Below are positions 21,926 to 34,734 of a stretch of 64,000 nucleotides of DNA, one piece after another (the first letter of the stretch is position 1; every line of letters starts with the position of its first letter). Under the pieces are notes generated by a model. The model was given only the letters and a program-made list of their open reading frames with translations. It made no database searches and was not told the DNA's origin. A program made the position numbers and the translations under genes. Origin of the DNA: Casuarius casuarius (Eukaryota > Chordata > Aves > Casuariiformes > Casuariidae); NCBI GenBank assembly GCA_003342895.1, contig PTFA01000276.1, positions 1,025,799 to 1,089,798 on the forward strand, read 5' to 3'.

Positions 21926-24900
21926 ATGAAGTTGTATTTTGTCAAGGAATCGTTGCCTACGCATTTTCTCTTCTACAACCCTTTTTTGGTAACAAATAAG
22001 GCATCTGTACACACTGGATTAAGATTACATGAGAGTTCCTGGCAGTGATTTGCACAAATAAGATGTAATTCCAGCCACAGTGTAGTTCCAAGGCCTGGTA
22101 ATATGAAAGTCCCTAGTTATTGTGAGATTAAGGAAATAACCTTGTGCATGTTGCACAACCTTAATAATCTAAAAACTTGGCGGGACAAACTCTATCCAGA
22201 GACACATCCATGAATTGTTGCTGAAGTTCTACAGAGCTGTGCTCACATGTGTGAGGTCAGAATGAATCCTAAGAATCTAAGAGTTAAGTTTTTGTGATGC
22301 TTTTTATACCTATGGGATTGAAATAACTGTCTATAAGAAATTCCTTTTTTTACTTTTCTTTATTTATCATTTCCCTCTCAGAATTTTATAAACTGCCATA
22401 TCAACTCTGATCTACAGATACAGATACACACTGGAGAATGGTAGCTAAAGACTACAGAAAGACTATCTTTCTCTTTTTATTTTTTCAGAACAGCAGCAGG
22501 TAAGAGGGTAGCAGTTAGTCAGCAACTGTACAACCATGGCCTTTGGATGTCCCTGCAAAGTTTTCCATTTCAATATTTTGCACGGATATCACAGACTCCC
22601 CACAGACTTACAGGAGAGATTAGGGAAGGTGTAGCTCCTCCAACAGTTTCAAACAACATGTATGTTCAGTTAATGGAAGGCTAAAAAAGACTTAAAGTTT
22701 CTGTCTGTCCACCTCCAGCAGCCCACCATCTGCTTTAAAGGTCACTTCCTAAACAGAAAGTGACTCTTTTTCCTGATCATTAGAACAGGTTTCACTGTAA
22801 CCTGCTTCTGAATTGCAAATGTTTTGCTACTGCTACTTGCAATTAACATTTCCTGGTAATTGCTTTTTGAAACTTATGTGAAGACCAGGAAATACAATTT
22901 ATGAAAAAGTTGGTATTTGCTCTCTTTATTCTCAGGTTTGCCTTGTATGTCTGAAAAAACCAACCAACCAAACTTTTTTTTGTTTTCAAGGATTGCTTAT
23001 TTATCCACATGAACATCCATGTTGTTAGTGTATAGATGGTTTAACATTTATTGTTTGCCTTCGCGGTATCTGAAAAGTGTGCTAACCAGGGGACTCTTTT
23101 GAATTGCAAAACCCCACCATGTCTAATTTCTGGAGAAACTTTGAAGGAAAGAGAAGAAAGAGATGGTATATATTTAGAATACACAATGCAAAGCACTGTG
23201 GCTGCTAATAGATCAGTTGTCTGTCTTCGAAGCATAGTTTGCACCTGTTTTTACCTATCATGAATAGGCATAATTAAAGAGTAACTTTCCCCTTCCAGGA
23301 AAAGTGTTAATGCATATTTTTGAGAATTTAATGCAATGACTGTAGAACTGTTTTCCCAAGCACCTTTATCAATTCTGGGCAACTCTGCAGTTGCAAAGGA
23401 TCTTCTGAAATCATGGTTAGAGTTCTAGGACTGGAGCTCAGTAAAAATGTATTGTTTGGATTGTCAGGAGATTGATGTTGGCCCATTCTTAATTTCCTTG
23501 GATGATAACCTGTCCTGCCACTTTATATCTGGTTCAAACATAAGATCAAGGATGTGGCATTTGGGGTGCAGAGATGTATGAAGACTTCTCCATCTTCCAC
23601 TCAAAAGACAGAATGTCTGTCTACCTTTCAGCAATGACCGAGGGATACTATTTAGCTTGCTTAAGTGGTGTAGAGAGAGCTTTCAGAAAGGCTCACAGTG
23701 TGCAGGCTTGAGGATGCATGCTACTATCCCTCAGAAGCTACTTAGGAGTTATGACATGCCAGGAAGTTTAACAGTCTCCTCACATAAATGTTGAAGAAAT
23801 GCAATGGGTAATGTATTCATGCTCAGAAAAGCAATGGGGAGCTGATTCAATCTCTCCAGCTATTTAAGCTTATTGGGTTTTTTTATTATTATTTTAACTT
23901 TTATGATATCTGTAACTAGCGTCTTCATAGGGACTGAAAAAATGTGTCAAGCAATACATGGTGATCTCCGCACCCTACCCCATGAGCTACAATCCCGTCT
24001 CCTCTTCCCCCTCCCTCTCCCCCAGTTTTTACTTTACTTTTTAACTCCTACTTTCTGGAGATAGGGTAGAAGGCTGGATGAGGCTGCTGTTCCAAACATT
24101 AGACTTAACACGGGTCAAGAAAGAGGAAAAGGAGACAAAAACACTAGCCTGAGATGCTCCAACAGAAGACTGCCGCCCTGCTAAGGAGAAAGGTCCAGTC
24201 TAGAGCCTCAGTGTCCTTCTAAATAGTAGCTAAACCTCCACTGCCAGGTTGTGTGTAGAGATGCCTCCCTTGCCAGCCACTGGGGAAGCTCTGCCTCCTG
24301 CCAGCTAATGGCACTGATGATGAGTTGACAAGGGAAGCCAGCTCTGAAGCTCTTGCTACTGGGAGCTCTGGAGAAGAAGTATTAGTGGCAGCACTGTTCA
24401 TTTCAGCTATCGAGCCTACACCATCTTGGTATGTGTATGGTAGTGGGCCAAATCACAGTCTCCAGAATGAAGATCAGATTTTGGAGCTAGGATTTGTAAT
24501 GGCCTTGCTCACCTTGTTAAAACAAAGCTTTTGGTATGAACAGCACTGTCCAATATGAACTGCTGGGCTCTGGGAGTCTGGGCAGGAGCAGGCAGGTAAT
24601 GGGACACAAAAGGAAAACAGGGGGCTCACCTCTAGCTGCACCAAGGACCCAGTTCAGCTGCTGTTTACTGTTTGGTCAAACGCTGTAGGGTGGCTCCTTC
24701 TAGCACCTAAGAAATCATCAGTCACAGATAAAGGAGAGGGTATTTAGGAAAGGATATGACTGATGTCCTCTCCTTTATTGGAGCCTTTAGTCTTAACTCC
24801 ACTTCCATGCTCACAGTGGAAATGGAAGGCAGTTTTACTCGTTAATGGGTCAGGGACAAGATCGTAGGTTTAACCCCTGGTGCAACTATCTTTGTTCCTT

Positions 24901-25559
24901 ATGTGAATGTGTATCACTTTATCAATTGAAGATAGAATAAGATTTTTTTTTGGCCTTCATTTTAATTTTCCTTGTGAAAGAAACTTGTACACCAATTTGC
25001 TCCTTCCTTCTTCAGAAATACTTCCTTGGGAATTTATTTAATAATATATATATGACAAATAGCTGACATGCTAGATCAGCAGCCTAAGGATGGGGTTTCA
25101 CAAAGAAAATGAACTGATCTCACGGCTCACCATAGCAAAAGGGAACAGCCTTGCTGTCCCCCTTCTTGTGATGGTTCTGATAGTATTCTCATACCTTAAT
25201 GAGCTGATTCAGCTGGCTAAACAGGCAAAAAACCATTCTTTCAAAAAAAAGTTTTCTGCCCACTTAGCTGTGCCAGCTCATCAGCAGGTCAAACAACTGC
25301 AAACACAGAAGGTAAAACCACATGCCTGGGAGTGTGACTGCTCCTTTTGGCATAAGTATCTTCTAGATCAGCTCTGGCTTCTCTTAAAACTACACCATAT
25401 TTCAGCTGCCACCTATAGCTATCTATGTTTTCAACAGTAAAACATTTTTCATTGGAAGGTTTGCCTCTGGGCACGTTTAGAACTGCCTCCTGACACTGCA
25501 GGTCCTGGCTTAGTAGCAAACTTTCATCTAAGCTCTACTGAAATTCAGAAACTTCTGAC

Positions 25560-25720
25560 TAGGGGTCCTGCGTCCAGCCTGTTCTCAGAGCATCAGCCCT
25601 TCAGATTAAAGGTTAGAGAACTTGCCACTGGGAGCCTAAGTTCAATTCCCTCATCCAGCTGAAGGGCTGAGAATTTGCATATCCAGCCTTGGTGCTGAAC
25701 GCTGACACCCCCAGTCAGTC
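25560..25720 (+). mobile_element. Possible old tRNA-derived SINE
   Basis: ggttagagaacttgccactg (from 25611), followed about 10 nt later by gttcaattccc (25640-25650), resembles the Pol III A box and B box (GTTCRANNC) with the spacing seen in tRNA-derived SINEs of amniotes. It is not a tRNA gene: the T stem does not pair. Exact 11-nt inverted arms at 25594-25604 and 25659-25669 enclose it. No poly(A) tail directly follows; the A run at 25840 is separated by about 120 nt. Confidence 0.35.
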
Positions 25721-25838
25721 CACTCAGTGGTTTAAGAACTTTATTTTTACAGCAAACACTGAAACATTCATTCTGCAGGACAACAGAAGGAAGAGAGCAA
25801 TGTTGACACACACTTGACCAGCCATGGATTAGACACTT

Positions 25839-25866
25839 CCAAAAAAAAAAAAAAAAAAAAAAAAAT
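25839..25866 (+). repeat. Poly(A) run, about 27 nt
   Basis: An uninterrupted A run in intergenic DNA. It could be the tail of a 5'-truncated retroposon or a simple repeat. I see no target-site duplication around it. Confidence 0.9.
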
Positions 25867-26636
25867 CTCATTTCTAGGCCTTGAGTCATCATTAACATAA
25901 AATGCTTGCACATTGATTCTCCCTCCTGCAGTTTTACCTATTTTTTCTCCTCTGTAATGCTGGGTATTACTATAAGAGAGGGAGTGGCTCCTCAAATATT
26001 TTTTAAACTTTGAACGGTTTGGCTAAAGCAAATTCATTATTTGCTTGTGGCATTTTGACAGCAACCTCTACGTAATGAGGCTGCCAGCTTTTTCTTTTTT
26101 TTTCTCTTGCCATTCTTCTGATATCTAAATTATTTTATATTTTCCCCAAGCTAATTTCAGCCTGTGGGAACTGAAACATCAAGTGTAAGTGATGTTTTGC
26201 CTTCTGTTTTATTAAAACTTGAAAAAGGATATCTGACATCACAGATTTTTTCTCTTAGAAAAATGAGCTCTAATATTCACTGGTACCCTCCACTGAGATG
26301 CATAGAGAAAAGACATAAATGTTCAAAGCAGTAATATCTTATTTTTATAGTAATAGTTTCAAATCTCTGCTGTGTCTTTGAATAGGATGTGCTGGTCAAA
26401 GCACAGGAAATCTTTACCGTAATGTCCCTATAGGTAGAATAATCATACCAGAGTTTAGTTTTGCCTAATATATACTGAAAGATCTTAACTTATTTTAAGG
26501 ATTTAAACTGCTTAGACTAAGTAAGAAGCTGTAGGGATGTCATAAAGAAATTATTTAATTTGGATCTTGATTCTTGTATTTTTGGAATCTGAATTCCATT
26601 TAGAAAAAGAGTATGACTGTGCATTAATTAGAATTC

Positions 26637-26662
26637 TCAAATAAACACCTCAAATAAACACC
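26637..26662. repeat. Perfect 13-nt tandem duplication
   Basis: tcaaataaacacc occurs twice in immediate succession (26637-26649 and 26650-26662), a recent slippage-type duplication. Confidence 0.85.
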
Positions 26663-28080
26663 TATATGAAACATATAGGTAGGTAATTTTATGTAACTCC
26701 AAGCAACTGCCTGAGAATTCTTTTACTTAAAGTTCTGTAACAGATCCTTTCTAAAGTACTAGCTCATTGTCAATCCAAATATACAAGCATCAATAAATGA
26801 AGCGGTACCCTGACTTACCATGAAGATTCCATAACAACTGACCTACATGCTCAGGGAAGTCTCACAGATTTGTTACCTTTTTCAGCCCAGACAGCTTCAG
26901 TGCTACCTCAGTCCCTTCTCAGTTCAGGTTTGGGATATGAAGGTCTTAAAAGCTACAATGCTCACATCTGAAACAGAAACCTTATTCTTTCAGTGCCAAG
27001 GTACACAGATCTTCACCACTTAAGCTAAAGAAAGACTGCAGTTAAATTTTAATATACTAATCACACACATGCATAGTGCTCAGTCTCATTCTCATTGGTC
27101 AATTTAATTTCCGAAGAGAATCTGAACTGTAATTCCAAGTAAAATCAAAGTAATTGGGACAGATCCCCAGTCAAGTTATAAAAAAGTCATTAACAACCTG
27201 TTCAATTACTACTCTTCTTGTTTAAATATAGTTAGGATAAAAGCTTTAAAGGGTTCATTTACTAGTGTAATTAAACAGCCTTTTATTGAAGCGGGCTACC
27301 AATAAAATATTTAAATGGGAAATTTATCTATGTTTTAATTTCTTGTGGGCGTATTTTAATTTGCCAGCAGAGCGCTTAGATTTCCTGCACAATCAGTCTT
27401 CTGAGCCAAACCTTACCCATTAAAGGTGGGGTTTTATACTTTATACTTAGGTTTAAAACAGGAAGCCTTTCACTTTACCAAAGGATAGGAAAACCAGCTA
27501 GCAAGATACTTACGCCTCGTTCCTGCTTAGCCAGCTGCGCTGTCCCTACCGCTGCACCTTTTACACATGCGAAGGAGCTACCTAACGGCTCCAACCGCCC
27601 GACCAGGGCGCTGCGTTCGGCGTCCCGGCAGACGCGCTCCTTCTCCCTGCCGTGCGAGCACCCGCCCCAAACCCCAGGAGCCGGCGGCTGCTCCCTCCCA
27701 CCCCGGCCAGGACGGCTGCGCCGCTCCCCTGGGACCCCGCGCTCCGAGCGAGCAGCGCCTGCGTGAAGGAAGGCCGCGGGGGGAGGGGGAGAAACGCGGC
27801 CGTTAACGGCCGGGCGGCGCGCGCGGCCCCGCGCCCCCTCTAGGCGGGGCTGAGGCCCGGTGCTGAGCCCGCCCGACGCAGCGGGACTCCCCCTGCGACT
27901 CCTTCGGAAACCGGACGGATGCGGGGAATTTTCCCCTCGCCTCCTCCGAGCGCCGAGTCCCGCCGAGGCCGGTCTGAGCAAGGCGGCGACGCCTGCTCCC
28001 TTAAGAGCCTCAGCCAGCGTCAGGCGAGCGGGCGCCGCGGCTGCCCGCTGAGAAACACCTCCAGAGAGCAGTCGAGTCCG

Positions 28081-28167
28081 ATGCTAGAGCGTCCGCACGC
28101 TGGGACGCTCTGGCAGGCGCCGCGCGCTCCGCTCTGTCGTCAGGTCCGCCTCTTTGGCTGTGTGTAG
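28081..28167 (+). other. Possible upstream ORF in SREK1 leader
   Basis: An ATG at 28081 opens 28 codons closed by TAG at 28165-28167, in the same frame as the SREK1 CDS and 36 nt before it. It matters only if transcription starts upstream of 28081. The same TAG is the in-frame stop that rules out a longer N-terminus for SREK1. Confidence 0.35.
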
Positions 28168-28203
28168 CACCGCCGCGAGCGGAGAGGTTGTGCGGGCTCC
28201 GCC

Positions 28204-28364
28204 ATGATGAACAGCGGAGGAATTGGGGTGCCGCTCGGCTTCCCCTTGGGCCCCACATCTGTAATCCAGGTCACGAATCTGTCCTCGGCAGTAACCAGTG
28301 AGCAGATGCGGACTCTCTTCGGTTTCCTGGGAGATATTGAGGAGCTGCGCCTCTATCCCCCGGA
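28204..28364 (+). CDS. SREK1: SREK1 exon 1 (start codon, first half of RRM1)
   Basis: 53 codons plus 2 nt, MMNSGGIGVPLG..., then VIQVTNLSSAVTSEQMRTLF and ELRLYPP, donor ggagtaagt (gt at 28365). Start context is gccATGATGA; the second ATG aligns with the human start MNSGG as I recall it, and has A at -3. An in-frame TAG lies 13 codons upstream. The exon carries the RNP2-like strand and first helix of RRM1. Confidence 0.95.
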
Positions 28365-31300
28365 GTAAGTGAGGCCTGTGCCGGCCTCCGGAGCTATAGA
28401 GACTTGGGAGGAGGAAGAGGCCTAGAGGGGTCGGGAGGGTGGAGAGAAGGGACAAGAAAGAAGGCCCTACGTGCCATCTTGGATGTGGGCACGAAGGTCT
28501 CCTTGCGGGGAGGAGGTCACGTGGTCCCGCCCCTTGGCGTGGGAAGAGCGTTGGGGGAAAGGCGCTTCGCCCGAACTTAAGATGGCGGCCTCGGCCGCCA
28601 TCGGGGAGCAGCCGCGGCATCTTCCGAGCGGCCTGTGGCAACGCGGCGGGTATTGCGGCCTGGTGATGGCGGCCGGGGCTGCGGCCCGCCGGCGGGAGGC
28701 TGGGGACGCTGAGCCACGGCCCTGCGCCTGGGGACGCGCGTGGTCCCAGCCTGCCCCCAGCGCGCTTCCCGGCCGAGCGCTCTCCCCCCTTTGCCCGAAA
28801 ATCCCCGTGGAGGGCGAAGGCGTTTCTGGGCCCTCTTCTCTCGCGTCCTTCCCGAGCGGAGGGAGCCGGCCGGGAGCCAGGCCACCTGCGAGAAAGGGCC
28901 GCTCCAGCAGCAGCCGGCCTCGCTGCTTAAACAGTGGCGGTGCCTGCGCTGTGCTCGGAAATGCCCTCGGTACCATCCGTACAGTAAATGAAAGGTACTA
29001 ACGGCCATGAAGCGTTTCTCCCAGTTGTAGCTGTTCTCGTGTCAGCTGCACGCGAGCCATCTGCTCAGGTGGGAGATGCTGCTGTTCTGTGAACATCAGA
29101 TAGATCGTGGCCAACCGATCGGGGGGAAAAGAGAGTGATAATTTTTTTCCCAACACATCCATCGTCTTGGAATGTGATCTTCAAATGACAGATGTGCCCT
29201 TTGGAAGTATCTATCTTTTTTCTTATGAAAATTAAATAGGGATAGTATGTGGGGGAAGTCATTCACGTTCAAATACTTTAATACAGAGGAAGACGTTCAG
29301 AGGAAGAGAATTTAGATTTTTAAAACTAAGTGGCAGAAAAATTGATATTTCTCTATTTTTATCTGTTGGTAGATTTTACTTGGCAAGGATAGTTTGAGTG
29401 AGGACCATTCAGAAAAATGAGATTTGATTTAATATGCATATAAAGCATATGTAGTAAGCTAGCATTCATGCAAAGATAGGTGTAAAACAGCCTTAACAAG
29501 TTTTAAACAGCCTTTAAGGGATTTATGGTGATTTGTTTACAGTTTTCTTGATTTTTTTACTTTGGAATTGTTCCACATTTACTTCTCAATAAATTTGAGT
29601 TTTCTCCTGAATATATTGTTTGATATAGCTATGCTCTCATTTTTCGCTACTCTGTGCAGCAGACTTTAAAATAAATAGATATATTCTTGACATCCATATG
29701 AAAATCATGTTTGTGTCTACATATAGATTCTTGTATATGCATATATAAAAAAAACTAAAATCCAATATAGCAGGGTTTGGCTTGGAAATGTCCAATTATA
29801 TATATGTGTGTGTGTGTGTATATATATATATAAAATATATATATATAAAAATAATACATAAATATATATAATATATAACACTACATATCAGTCCTGAGTG
29901 GTTAATTTAGTACTCAGACGTAGTATAGGATAGTTACTACTGTTAGTTTCATTTGCAGTTTTTTATGCATGATTTTTAGAATTATGCATTTCCTTGCTGA
30001 ATAGTTGTGGACATCTGACCTGGCTTTGAAATTAGTACCTCGGAAAAACCTAAGGATTTCATTTAACTCCCTTGTGAAACAAAAAAGGCATGCTCCATGC
30101 TGACTCTCTGAAAATATACTTAAATAATGTTATGATAAATTCAGAAAATAGTTTTCATTGACAAGGGCACTGGTAGCAAAACTGTCATGAGCAAAAAGAT
30201 TTTGTGTATTTTATAACTTTTGCAATGCATGCTGGAGTAGGTATATAACTTATAAAAATTCCCTTTCTGTCACTTTTTTTTTTCCTTAGGTATTTAATGA
30301 TTCAAGCCTCGAGTTTTAAAATTAAGTCTATTAATTTAATTAAAAGGGAAATTTGCTTTTTGAGTCAACATCAGACAAAAATTTATGTGATCCCAGTCTT
30401 AGCTGTAAAAAAATTTCTGTAAGAAATCTAAACTCTTCAGATATATTTCACAGCTTGAATTTGATGACCTCGATGGAACAGGGGGAAACTTCTCCTTGTA
30501 GTCAGGTTTCTAGCTGAAAAACATGATTCAATAAGTTGAATTAGTGAAATACAGGTCTCATGGGTATTGATCACTGAGTGATCAATTTATTTGTATGCTC
30601 TTTTTAATTAATTTCACTCTGAGGCATAAGAGGAAGGTGGCGTGGTAGCTTTCAGTCTTTCCTGAATGTTTATATTATGTAAGTAAGTAGAAACTCACCA
30701 TTCTTGGGGCCCCTTTTGGTAGCCTTTTATTTAGAAGAACATAATTAAAAAAATTTTAAAGCCAACAGTTCTTGTTTCAAGAATAATATATGGTGTAGTA
30801 TTAAAGGAGTAATAATAACTATTTCAAAGGTAAAGCAGTGTGCTGAAAGAAAGTTACATGTTGCACTGTATAGGACTGTAACGTGTCTGACTCTGTGTGG
30901 CATATATTTGGCATACACACAAAATATTTCTCTTACAGTCAAGCCTGAGTTTGCAGAAGAATGAAGTTGAGTTCTCTTCTGTATCCATCACCTTCTGAAA
31001 GAATAGGGCATTCAAGTTAAGAGATTCGTGGCAATATTTGTAATCCCATTGCCTTTTCTGGGACTGTTTATTTCTAATGGATGTGAACTTCCAGTTCTGT
31101 TGGTGATTTCTCTAAAAAGTTAACTATAATTACTTACAGGTTACATTAAATAGAAAACATGTTAATACTAGAGTAGTTTAGATAACCTAATATTATTTCA
31201 AATGTAAAAAGAATGTAAATATAGTGGATGTTAAAGGAAAATCTAAAAGGAAAACAGGATAAAATTGTGAGGAATGCATTGCATCATATGTTATTTGAGA

Positions 31301-34300
31301 TCATTCACTTAAACCTGCCAGTAAAGATCTTGTAAGCATTNTAAATCTGGAGGGGAAGAGAGATTTTATTATAGCTGGTATACAAGTAAATATGAACTGT
31401 CTCCTTTTTTAATGCTTTAAATGAAAAGCAGGTTCTTTAAGATGACGCCTCAGGATTCCCAGGAAGCTTCCTGAACCCCGTGACTTTTCCCAGCAATATT
31501 TTAGGGCTTCAGTTTTAAAATAGCAGTTTCTGTCAGGGTCATTTACTTTGTTACCAAAAAGTGCTTGGGAGGATTTTCTCCCCCACATTTTTTTTTTTAA
31601 TGAATGTTTAGTTAAATTGTGCTGTGCTTTTTGTTAAAATTTGTCACTTCATGTTTTTATTTTCATCTGGTCAAAACTCCTTCAGTATCTTTGCTCACTG
31701 CTTATCAGACATCTCTTTAAGGGAATGCTTGTCGTGTTCCTGAAAGAATTGTTCTTGATGGGGAAGTTTCTACCTTATATTGCTGTCTTGTGTACTAAAG
31801 GCTTTCGCATGGCAGATAGCAGTAAATGCTTCTTCATTTTTGCCAATATTTTTCACAGGGGCCCATGTAAACTGTGAGTAGTCCCCCTTCAGAGTCAGCA
31901 TTGAGAGCATTGGAAGCTCTTGGCACTGAAGAAATTGTTTCCATATGGTCATCATTCTGGTTTTGGCTACCTGTCACTGGCACTGACAAGAATCTTTCTA
32001 TTATTGAAGAAGCATTGCCATGAATCATCTTTCAGTGGATCAGATATACCTGTTATTGGTGGCTCTTATTTGTATTTACCTATTTCTAGGAAAGTTTCTA
32101 ATTTGACTTGATCTGTAGAACTATGTATTCTGCTCTCTTGAAAGCTCTCCATTGAAACTTTGTAAAATGTAAAAACATTTATGGACTTTGGATGACACCA
32201 GTGATCAACTGCAAGTTATGTGGAAGTGGGAAAAGGGTATTGATTGTTATCTACTCATTTCACTCAAGTAATTTATATTTGATTATTATCAGATTTTAAA
32301 GAAACTAGCAGATTTTGTCTTTTATCATACCGCATCTATCTGCTGTCTTGGTTTTAATGCTCTTGGTCAGTGGTGTCAAAAACTTTCCTACGAAACCTTG
32401 ACTTCATGGTACAAGAGTTCCTTTTAGAGCCTTGCTACGGCAGTGTTCTGATGTTACGGTAGTTTTTAATGCAACTTTCCAAATAGCTTTTGTGATTGAA
32501 ATCCAGGAAACATGGGGAAAAAATACTATGAAAAATACATTTGTGATAGCTAGCTTTGTAGATGTTGAAATTTATAAGGATTATTTATGGGGCCTGAACG
32601 GCCTTGTCTACAAAACAGAATTATGTTTTTCCGTTAGCAATGATTTTAAAAAAAAAAGATCTAGAGATGTTAGAAGTCTTGAATAGTCTGGACCACGGGA
32701 TCTTTACTGGGGATTTCAGTCATTTTGGTTTAAAAACTGGCATGTGTTTAAAAAAAAAAAAGAAGAAAGAAGAAAAAGGTGCTGTTTGACCATCGCCATA
32801 AAACCCATCTTTGCAGTGAGAAAAGTCTGACTCTTGAGGATAGGTAGGATTATAAGATACCAGAACATGGTTTGGTCTAAATCGCTCTGGCACAGAGTGC
32901 AGGAAGAGGCACAAGAGAACAGTTTGGAAGTGAAAACAGTGAAAATTCTTTTGGGGGCAAGTCAACTAGTGATCAACAGAATTATTTGCCTAAAGAGAAC
33001 AAAATATAAGAAAAGGGATTTTCAATTGTACGCGAACAGTTGTGTGGAGGACTGAGAAAGACATAGCTCCCTATCAGCTCTGATGTTGGAAAATGCTCCG
33101 ACTCAAGCAGTTAGACGATTCAGAAGCCATTCCATACATGTATTCCTTCCCAAATTTGAAAAATTCAAACTGAAAACATTGACCTTTACATATGAAACAT
33201 ATGTGCTGAAGAACTGTAGTCATCTTGCAATTTTTTCTATGTTGTGCAAGCTTGACTGTCATATATATCATTAAACATCCTTCTGCAGAAAGGAATCCGG
33301 AAGAGGTAACTTCTGTTACATCTTTAAAGGGATTAAGGAGAAGCATTCTTTTAAGATCTTGTGTCTTTCCCACTCCGTGTTTATTTTTCTTCCTAAATGT
33401 CTCTAATTTTTCACAGATTCCTAAATGTTTCTGGTTGTCATTCTCAAATTCTGAAGTCACCTGGCTCTCCTAGATATTTTCCCTAGTTGTTATCTTTCTG
33501 GGACTGTCTTACCAGTCTACCTGCCTCAGTGTAAATTCTTGGTTCACTTATGCAATTAACATGAGGAAATAATGTATCTAAAACTTTTAAGTTTGTATTT
33601 AAATACGAAAGGCTAATTAGTAGATTCCATGTAACAATTTTGGGAGTACCTGCTTGGAATTTGAAGGATTACAACATGGAGCCTGTGGGCTAAATTTGAA
33701 CTACTTCTAGTACTTCCAGGAATTTTAGGAGTGTGCTTCTGTTTCAGTTGAGGGAGGGTCAGAGTGAGACAGTTCACGCAGCATATTTTCTATTATTTAC
33801 TGCTTTGCCAGAAGGCGGGTGGCCTTTTCAAACGGAACTTGGTGAGTGCTGCTGCAATGTCTAACTGTATTCTTTCTCTGAAGACATTACGCATACTTCC
33901 TTCATATGGAGAAATAAACTGCCTGTATAAAGGATATAAACCTTGACCAGGGAATACTTTGTTTTCTAAAATAGACATTTTTTTGGTTTTGATCAAGATT
34001 ACAGTATATTGTGGTTTTTGGAATCTCTATTGGTGTCCTTTCTAATGGAAAAGCAAATTAACCAAAGTACATATTTGTAATTTTCTTCCTCATTCTCCCC
34101 TCTTATGAGTGAATTCCTCTTGCTTACCTACCTCCTCAAGTGTCATCCTGTGCCAGATTATGCAAAACTAAGGCAGATGATAAAATAGATTTTTGGTACG
34201 CTCATGAGTTAAGACAAACATTTGAAAGAATTCGCAAGAATTTTTTTTTAATGTGAATAAAACTTCTGCAAAAGAAAACCTACGAAAGAGTATTGGTTAA

Positions 34301-34669
34301 TACAGACAAATGTCTTAAGGACCCACTGAAAAATAGGTTTATTGTGTGAATTTCCTGAACAAGGATTTTTCAGAGGAGAAAAGGTTAACTGTAGATTATT
34401 TATTTGATAAGTGTGGTGTAGTTTGGTTTGTGCTACTTACTATAGTAATTTGGAATATGCTGATTGTATTGCAAGATCTCTAAAGAAAATAAATCTTGCT
34501 TATTTGGGCTTTTGGCTTCTCTAAATTTTTATTAAGGAGGAGGAGGTGCTGTGCTTATTTTTAGTGACCTAATAAGCAAGTGAACTAGTAAATTTCTATA
34601 CTCTTGTCTTTTGGGTTTTTCTTTTTTTTTTTTTTTTTTTTTTCCTGTATTGGTTAAAAATTCTTTTTT

Positions 34670-34734
<65 letters not shown>

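Larger units (their letters stand above)
21710..27500. other. Intergenic DNA upstream of SREK1 promoter
   Basis: No gene is supported. Open frames up to 116 codons (25090-25440, +) lack recognisable domains or flanking splice or promoter context. The stretch contains a possible tRNA-derived SINE (25594-25669 and flanks), a 27-nt A run at about 25840-25866, and a 13-nt perfect tandem duplication at 26637-26662. Confidence 0.7.
27510..29055 (+). promoter_or_regulatory. SREK1: CpG island with SREK1 promoter and first exon
   Basis: A sharp change to GC-rich, CpG-dense sequence covers the 0.7 kb before the SREK1 start codon, exon 1, and the first 0.7 kb of intron 1. There is no TATA box at a sensible distance, so this is a TATA-less housekeeping-type promoter. 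A GC box (ggcggggc) is at 27843-27850. An E-box with a GC box directly after it (gtcacgtggt then cccgcccc) lies at 28516-28533. Four YY1-type sites lie in intron 1. The transcription start cannot be fixed; between 28080 and 28190 is likely. The long open frames on both strands here reflect GC content, not genes. Confidence 0.85.

Noticed and set aside
23041..23263. Matched + and - frames of about 70 codons
   Set aside because: Sense and antisense frames over the same bases without any motif; typical chance pair.
25090..25440. 116-codon + frame in intergenic DNA with a hydrophobic segment
   Set aside because: The apparent membrane segment is short, there is no splice or promoter context, and I recognise no family.
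25594..25669. tRNA gene
   Set aside because: B-box-like sequence is present, but the T stem and cloverleaf do not pair; treated as a possible SINE head instead.
27475..29008. Many open frames of 60-185 codons on both strands in the CpG island
   Set aside because: Low stop-codon density in GC-rich DNA explains them; they overlap on both strands and none has domain features. Only the SREK1 exon 1 frame is supported.
31460..31476. Palindrome caggaagcttcctg
   Set aside because: A 14-bp palindrome is expected by chance in 64 kb and has no context.
33074..33460. 128-codon minus-strand frame in SREK1 intron 1
   Set aside because: No family resemblance or promoter context; length is within chance expectation for this many frames.
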